A DNA stretch of 5,851 nucleotides from an uncultured Gemella sp. GTDB taxonomy: Bacteria > Bacillota > Bacilli > Staphylococcales > Gemellaceae. The DNA lies in assembly GCA_938038035.1 (NCBI GenBank), contig CALHQV010000289.1, positions 1 to 5,851 of the forward strand, written 5' to 3'. Shown here in pieces: positions 4,897 to 5,851 of the stretch. Position 1 is the first letter of the stretch; each line of letters starts with the position of its first letter. Position numbers and translations under genes: made by a program. The notes beneath the pieces are model-generated. The model saw only the letters and a program-made list of their open reading frames with translations. It did not search any database and had not been told where the DNA came from.

Positions 4897-5619
4897 ATGA
4901 GAATAATAGTAATTTCAGATATTCATGGTAGCTTTTATACGATGAAGAAACTATTAGATGAAATAAATTTTAATAGAAAGAATGATAAACTTATTTGTTT
5001 AGGTGATATGTGTGATAGGGGGAAGAATACAAAGTTGGTTTGGGAGTTTTTCTATAACCTTCAACAAGAAAATTCACAGCATGTAGTGTTATTAGGAAAT
5101 CATGAAGATATGTTTAATCTAGCAATAAAAGAGGCGAGATATAGTAATAATATTTCTGTAAGACAAGATCATTATTTTAGGAATAGTGGATTAACAACAT
5201 TGCAATCATTCTATCCGGAAGCTACCGTAGAAGCTAGAGGTATTTATTTTAAAAAATTTGCTGATGAACATAAGAATTTGAGAAAATGGATAAAGAATCT
5301 TCCAACAAGGTACGAAAGTTCAGATTATTATTTTGTTCATGCTGGTGTAGATTTCACGAAGAATTTTTGGAATCAAACACATAGAGATATGATTTGGATA
5401 AGAGAACCATTTTTAAGTAGTAATGAAAAATATAATAAAAAGGTATTTCACGGACATAGCCCTGTAAAAGAAGAGCCATATTACGAGGAGAAAAGTAATA
5501 GAATTAATATAGATGGAGGTTGTGTTTACGGAGGAAAATTAAATATTGTAGTAATAGAAGAAGGGAATATACAGTTAAAACAAAGTACTATTCTAAAAGA
5601 AGATATTTATGAGAAATAA
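4897..5619 (+). CDS. PPP-family metallophosphatase (Ser/Thr protein phosphatase/ApaH-like)
   Basis: This is a cytosolic two-metal phosphoesterase of the calcineurin-like superfamily. All catalytic blocks are present in order in 240 residues: SDIHG with Asp8 and His10, GDMCDRG (36-42), GNHE (67-70), VHAG with His148, and FHGHSP with His185 and His187. The GDxxDRG and GNHE forms place it with the PPP group, which includes bacterial Ser/Thr protein phosphatases, phage lambda phosphatase and ApaH/PrpE-type diadenosine polyphosphatases. The sequence alone does not decide between protein and dinucleotide substrates. No signal peptide or membrane segment is seen. AGGTG (4887-4891) is a modest SD 5 nt before the ATG. 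The gene appears to be monocistronic: its own promoter lies upstream and a terminator starts at its stop codon. No partner kinase is in view. Confidence 0.92.
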   Translation: MRIIVISDIHGSFYTMKKLLDEINFNRKNDKLICLGDMCDRGKNTKLVWEFFYNLQQENSQHVVLLGNHEDMFNLAIKEARYSNNISVRQDHYFRNSGLTTLQSFYPEATVEARGIYFKKFADEHKNLRKWIKNLPTRYESSDYYFVHAGVDFTKNFWNQTHRDMIWIREPFLSSNEKYNKKVFHGHSPVKEEPYYEEKSNRINIDGGCVYGGKLNIVVIEEGNIQLKQSTILKEDIYEK

Positions 5620-5661
5620 AAAAGGGCAGATATAGCTAAAATGCTAGTATCTGCCCTTTTT
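5619..5661 (+). terminator. Strong intrinsic terminator of the metallophosphatase gene
   Basis: AAAAAGGGCAGATA (5619-5632) pairs perfectly over 14 bp with TATCTGCCCTTTTT (5648-5661). An inner TAGC/GCTA extends the stem past a bulged G. It begins at the last base of the stop codon. The A-run on the 5' side would also give a T-tract for transcription coming from the right. Confidence 0.93.
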
Positions 5662-5664
5662 AAA

Positions 5665-5700
5665 CAAAAAAAGAACCGAGCACATTTGTCTCGGTCTCTT
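5665..5700 (-). terminator. Second hairpin, best read as a minus-strand terminator
   Basis: ACCGAG (5675-5680) pairs with CTCGGT (5690-5695), and AAGA/TCTT extend it past a bulged C. On the minus strand the stem is followed by seven T residues (5672-5666), whereas on the plus strand no T-run follows. It suggests a minus-strand transcript coming from beyond the right edge, although it could also be a backup element for the neighbouring terminator. Confidence 0.6.
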
Positions 5701-5851
5701 ATAGAAAAGGAAAGTTTATGAAGTTTATAACTATTTACTAGTTATGGATTAATTATAATTTTTGAACCTTAAATATACTTTAAATTTAATTTTAAGTAAA
5801 AAAAGATGTAATTTTAAATAAAAGCTAATTTAATAGTCTTTTAAAGATTAA
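5701..5851. other. AT-rich non-coding end of the window
   Basis: Stop codons interrupt the minus-strand frames, and on the plus strand I find no usable open frame. A 7-codon frame at 5719-5742 follows an AGGAAAG-like site but is too short to call. The rest is A/T-rich with short TAATTTTAA repeats. I see no promoter or RNA gene I would defend. Confidence 0.5.

Noticed and set aside
5719..5742. Seven-codon reading frame (MKFITIY) after an AGGAAAG-like site
   Set aside because: It is too short and has no context such as an attenuator or downstream gene to support a leader peptide.

Overview
The window looks like a chromosomal segment from an AT-rich, low-GC Bacillota (class Bacilli). The evidence is A/T-rich third codon positions, AGGAGG-type Shine-Dalgarno sites, sigma-A promoters with TATAAT and extended TG -10 elements, intrinsic terminators and a TPP riboswitch in front of an ECF thiamin/HMP transporter. 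Gemella or a relative is my best guess from gene content; this is an inference, not a proven assignment.

Left part (1-1513, minus strand): a vitamin B1 uptake operon. A near-perfect sigma-A promoter leads into a TPP riboswitch, then a hairpin that buries the ribosome binding site of the first gene. The S-component gene ykoE follows, then the ATPase gene ykoD, which overlaps ykoE by one base and runs off the left edge at the start of its second ATPase domain. The transmembrane T component would be expected further left.

Middle (1536-4703): a full-length TehB-type SAM-dependent methyltransferase gene (minus strand) is followed by an intergenic region with two large imperfect hairpins. Next come a low-molecular-weight protein tyrosine phosphatase gene and a phosphinothricin-type GNAT acetyltransferase gene (both plus strand), with a possible gene remnant between them. 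Then comes a second, divergent TehB-like gene (minus strand). The two tehB-like genes are about 43 % identical by my hand alignment and share a 13-bp promoter block. The second copy has lost the C-terminal HxTDxNGNR segment and the histidine of its N-terminal domain, so it has probably changed function. A bidirectional terminator separates the acetyltransferase from it.

Right part (4704-5851): a PPP-type metallophosphatase gene with its own promoter ends directly in a strong terminator. A second hairpin reads as a minus-strand terminator. The final 150 bp are AT-rich with no gene that I can support.

Most of the window is ordinary core or accessory metabolism. The parts worth a second look are the riboswitch expression platform, the divergent TehB paralogue and the hairpin pair at 2467-2584. 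I see no CRISPR array, transposase, tRNA or rRNA, and no convincing new multi-gene system.
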